Part shown: positions 62,346-64,000 of the stretch, one piece after another | How the letters are laid out: each line of letters opens with the position of its first letter | How positions within the stretch are numbered: the first letter of the stretch is position 1 | NCBI RefSeq assembly: GCF_000350225.1 | Contig: NW_005179057.1 | Location: 588,135 to 652,134, forward strand | DNA: 64,000 nucleotides | Source of the DNA: Chondrus crispus | Lineage: Eukaryota > Rhodophyta > Florideophyceae > Gigartinales > Gigartinaceae | Reading direction: 5' to 3' | Notes under the pieces: generated by a model | The model's input: the letters and a program-made list of their open reading frames with translations, nothing else | Told to the model about the DNA's origin: nothing | Databases searched by the model: none | Program-made: the position numbers and the translations under genes

Positions 62346-63493
62346 AACATTGCCTTTAAATCCGATGCAAATTTATACAGCAAGGACTGTGTCGCGCGAC
62401 GCAGGAAGTATTCGGACATTTTCTCCCTTTTAGAAACCAGCGGCCGTCGAGAACGCCGAGCCGAAACCCAACCCCGGCCTTCCCCAGAACGTGCATATGC
62501 GGAGGTGCCATCATTAAGCGTACGCAATCTTCGGGCTATTTTTAAACCAAGGTAATCGCGGGCTCCAGGCAGCCGACTCATTGCTTTCTCAATATCCCCA
62601 CCCTTTCCAACCTCAGCCCGAAAAATGAAAAGTCATGCGCAATGCGCTGTGGCATGAAGTTCAGCTAACGCCATTTTCCATCTGGACCGGAATTACCATC
62701 ATTACAAAAACGGTGCCTCTGCGCCCCGCATCCTTAGGACGGGATTCTAGGGCATTATAATGTATATCGCAAGCTTGTGTTGCTCGAGCGCGTTCACCAG
62801 GCGGGAGGATTCTGACGAATATTCGTGTTCACTTGTAGTCCTCAAACGCAATAAAGTTCGTTTACGTACTGCAGTTTCATATGACTAATGCAATGATTTG
62901 ATATTCGTTTCTTTTTTCGGCGTCTGTAGGGTTCACTAGCACCACTTGTACACACCGTGCCTGGCCTTATTCCACGGTCACCCATTCTGAGGGTGAGTTT
63001 TCTCCCTCCTTGATATAAAGACCGGTACGGACACGTAGGGTCCGTACGTTACCGTGTGTAAAATCTGGCTTGAGGCCTAATTCTAAACGGTCCCGAACTC
63101 TTCTTCTGATTACCGCTCAAGTGATTCTAGTGGTGACAGTGATTCACAGAGGAAGGGCACTGATGAGGACGACATCCAAGAGTAGGTACTGGGTAATTCA
63201 TACTTTCAATAGCGAGAACAGTATCATCATCACTCTGTAGTGACACTTCTATCTTCATTGCACAATTAAATCTAAAGCAACTATGATTAAAAGAACAGTA
63301 ATTCAATGACACATGACTGACTTTCAAAGCAATCCGGACTGGATGATGTCGGTACCTTTGGAGCCCATACCCAGCTGTTCACTTGCACGTCTAAGTCCCA
63401 TGGTATTTAGATGCTGCACAGAGCCGTGCATCTTTAAATGTGACCGTTACAAAAATATCGATTTCACAAAAAACACATATGTCTATATACTGA
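62346..63493. other. spacer; possible upstream exon of the right-edge gene
   Basis: No repeat is seen. A Ser/Asp-rich plus-strand frame at about 63085-63185 (NSSSDYRSSDSSGDSDSQ then acidic) ends beside a GT (AGGTACTG, 63184) and could be an exon of the gene at 63611. Confidence 0.35.
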
Positions 63494-63610
63494 CTACGTT
63501 CCAATGGTTACCCCCAACTCTTTAGTCTTCGGTATATATTTCAAACAAATTTCTCAAGTATCACTTTCCAAGGGAAATTAACAGAGGACGATACCATCCA
63601 CCAGTTGATA

Positions 63611-64000
63611 ATGGTATCAGATCTTTTCAATGGCCTCCAATTCGGGAGTGATATAGAGGTCTACTATACCTTGGAGAATGAAGAAGAAAGCAAGGCATGG
63701 TTCCCAGCAACAGTCATTAGTCTCAACTACCTTCATGATGATCGTCGAGAGGTGCTCAAAGGGACCATTCAATACAAGGCAGCGTTTGGATTCAGGGCAT
63801 GTAAAAGCAAGGTTACTTTCAAGGAGGGAAACGAGTTTGTACAAGATGGACAAAAGTTTAGCTGGAGACTCAAAGATACATCCCTGCGATTGGATAACAG
63901 CGCAAGCTCAGACGTGGCAAGCGCATCGATGGATGCAGATGATATGGACTATGCTCCAGGTAGTGCCATGGTAGAAAAATGCAAGAAGGTTAACCACACG
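63611..64000 (+). CDS. unknown protein, N-terminal part (runs off right edge)
   Basis: An ATG at 63611 opens 130 codons with no stop before the window ends; the frame is open upstream to 63494, so an earlier start or a spliced exon is possible. The segment FGSDIEVYYTLENEEESKAWFPATV recalls Tudor/Agenet-type folds, which have an aromatic strand followed by W-x-P-A-x-V (positions given: about residues 10-34); I treat this as a hint only. Later residues are acidic and Ser-rich. Base use matches the AT-leaning genes to its left. Confidence 0.45.
   Translation, partial: MVSDLFNGLQFGSDIEVYYTLENEEESKAWFPATVISLNYLHDDRREVLKGTIQYKAAFGFRACKSKVTFKEGNEFVQDGQKFSWRLKDTSLRLDNSASSDVASASMDADDMDYAPGSAMVEKCKKVNHT

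Overview
The window reads as nuclear DNA of a repeat-rich eukaryote whose genes have few introns. A red alga, perhaps a florideophyte, is my best guess. That rests on long single-exon ORFs, a GC-rich chromovirus, a copia-like element, an NB-ARC–WD40 gene and a mosaic of GC-rich and AT-rich blocks; no marker gene proves it. Two assembly gaps (15149-15446 and 25599-25872) sit in GC-extreme sequence.

Layout. 0-2 kb: the C-terminal part of an unrecognised protein, then a C-terminal ClpX fragment. 2.0-14.4 kb: a young, nearly whole Ty3/Gypsy chromovirus with 642-bp LTRs, a CCGCG target duplication, and an extra 3.8-kb module holding a 579-codon antisense ORF. 16.2-17.5 kb: a PIF/Harbinger transposase in two frames. 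17.8-21.4 kb: a broken Ty1/copia-like fossil, with a convergent cysteine-peptidase-like gene directly behind it. 23.0-24.8 kb: a repeat carrying a nested TIR element whose empty site is preserved in a second copy at 32.1-32.6 kb. 26.8-30.8 kb: an NLR-type NB-ARC–WD40 gene with eight near-identical WD40 repeats. 32.7-34.0 kb: an 86-bp satellite of 16 units. 35-39 kb: palindromic arrays on both sides of an unknown gene.

39.7-47.1 kb holds the most striking locus. Two long genes are divergent. One encodes a beta-class DNA methyltransferase fused to a SET domain. The other encodes a ParB-like domain joined to a 2-oxoglutarate/Fe(II) oxygenase-like domain. They share a promoter region built as a large inverted repeat with three copies of a 30-38-bp palindrome. 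A Tnp2 (CACTA-like) transposase follows at 49.7-53.5 kb, preceded by 107-bp and 102-bp tandem repeats. A reasonable inference is a chromatin- or DNA-modifying module (writer plus possible eraser) under self-recognising control, possibly carried by a large mobile element.

53.9-62.3 kb: arrays of another palindrome family flank a region with an HTH transposase fragment, a frameshifted CPBP protease-like gene, a frameshifted NAD(P)HX epimerase-like gene, and three copies of a module with a 138-bp dyad followed by five CACGTG boxes at exact 28-bp spacing. The right edge carries the start of a further gene of unknown function.

Across the window, long perfect or near-perfect palindromes are unusually frequent and belong to several unrelated sequence families.
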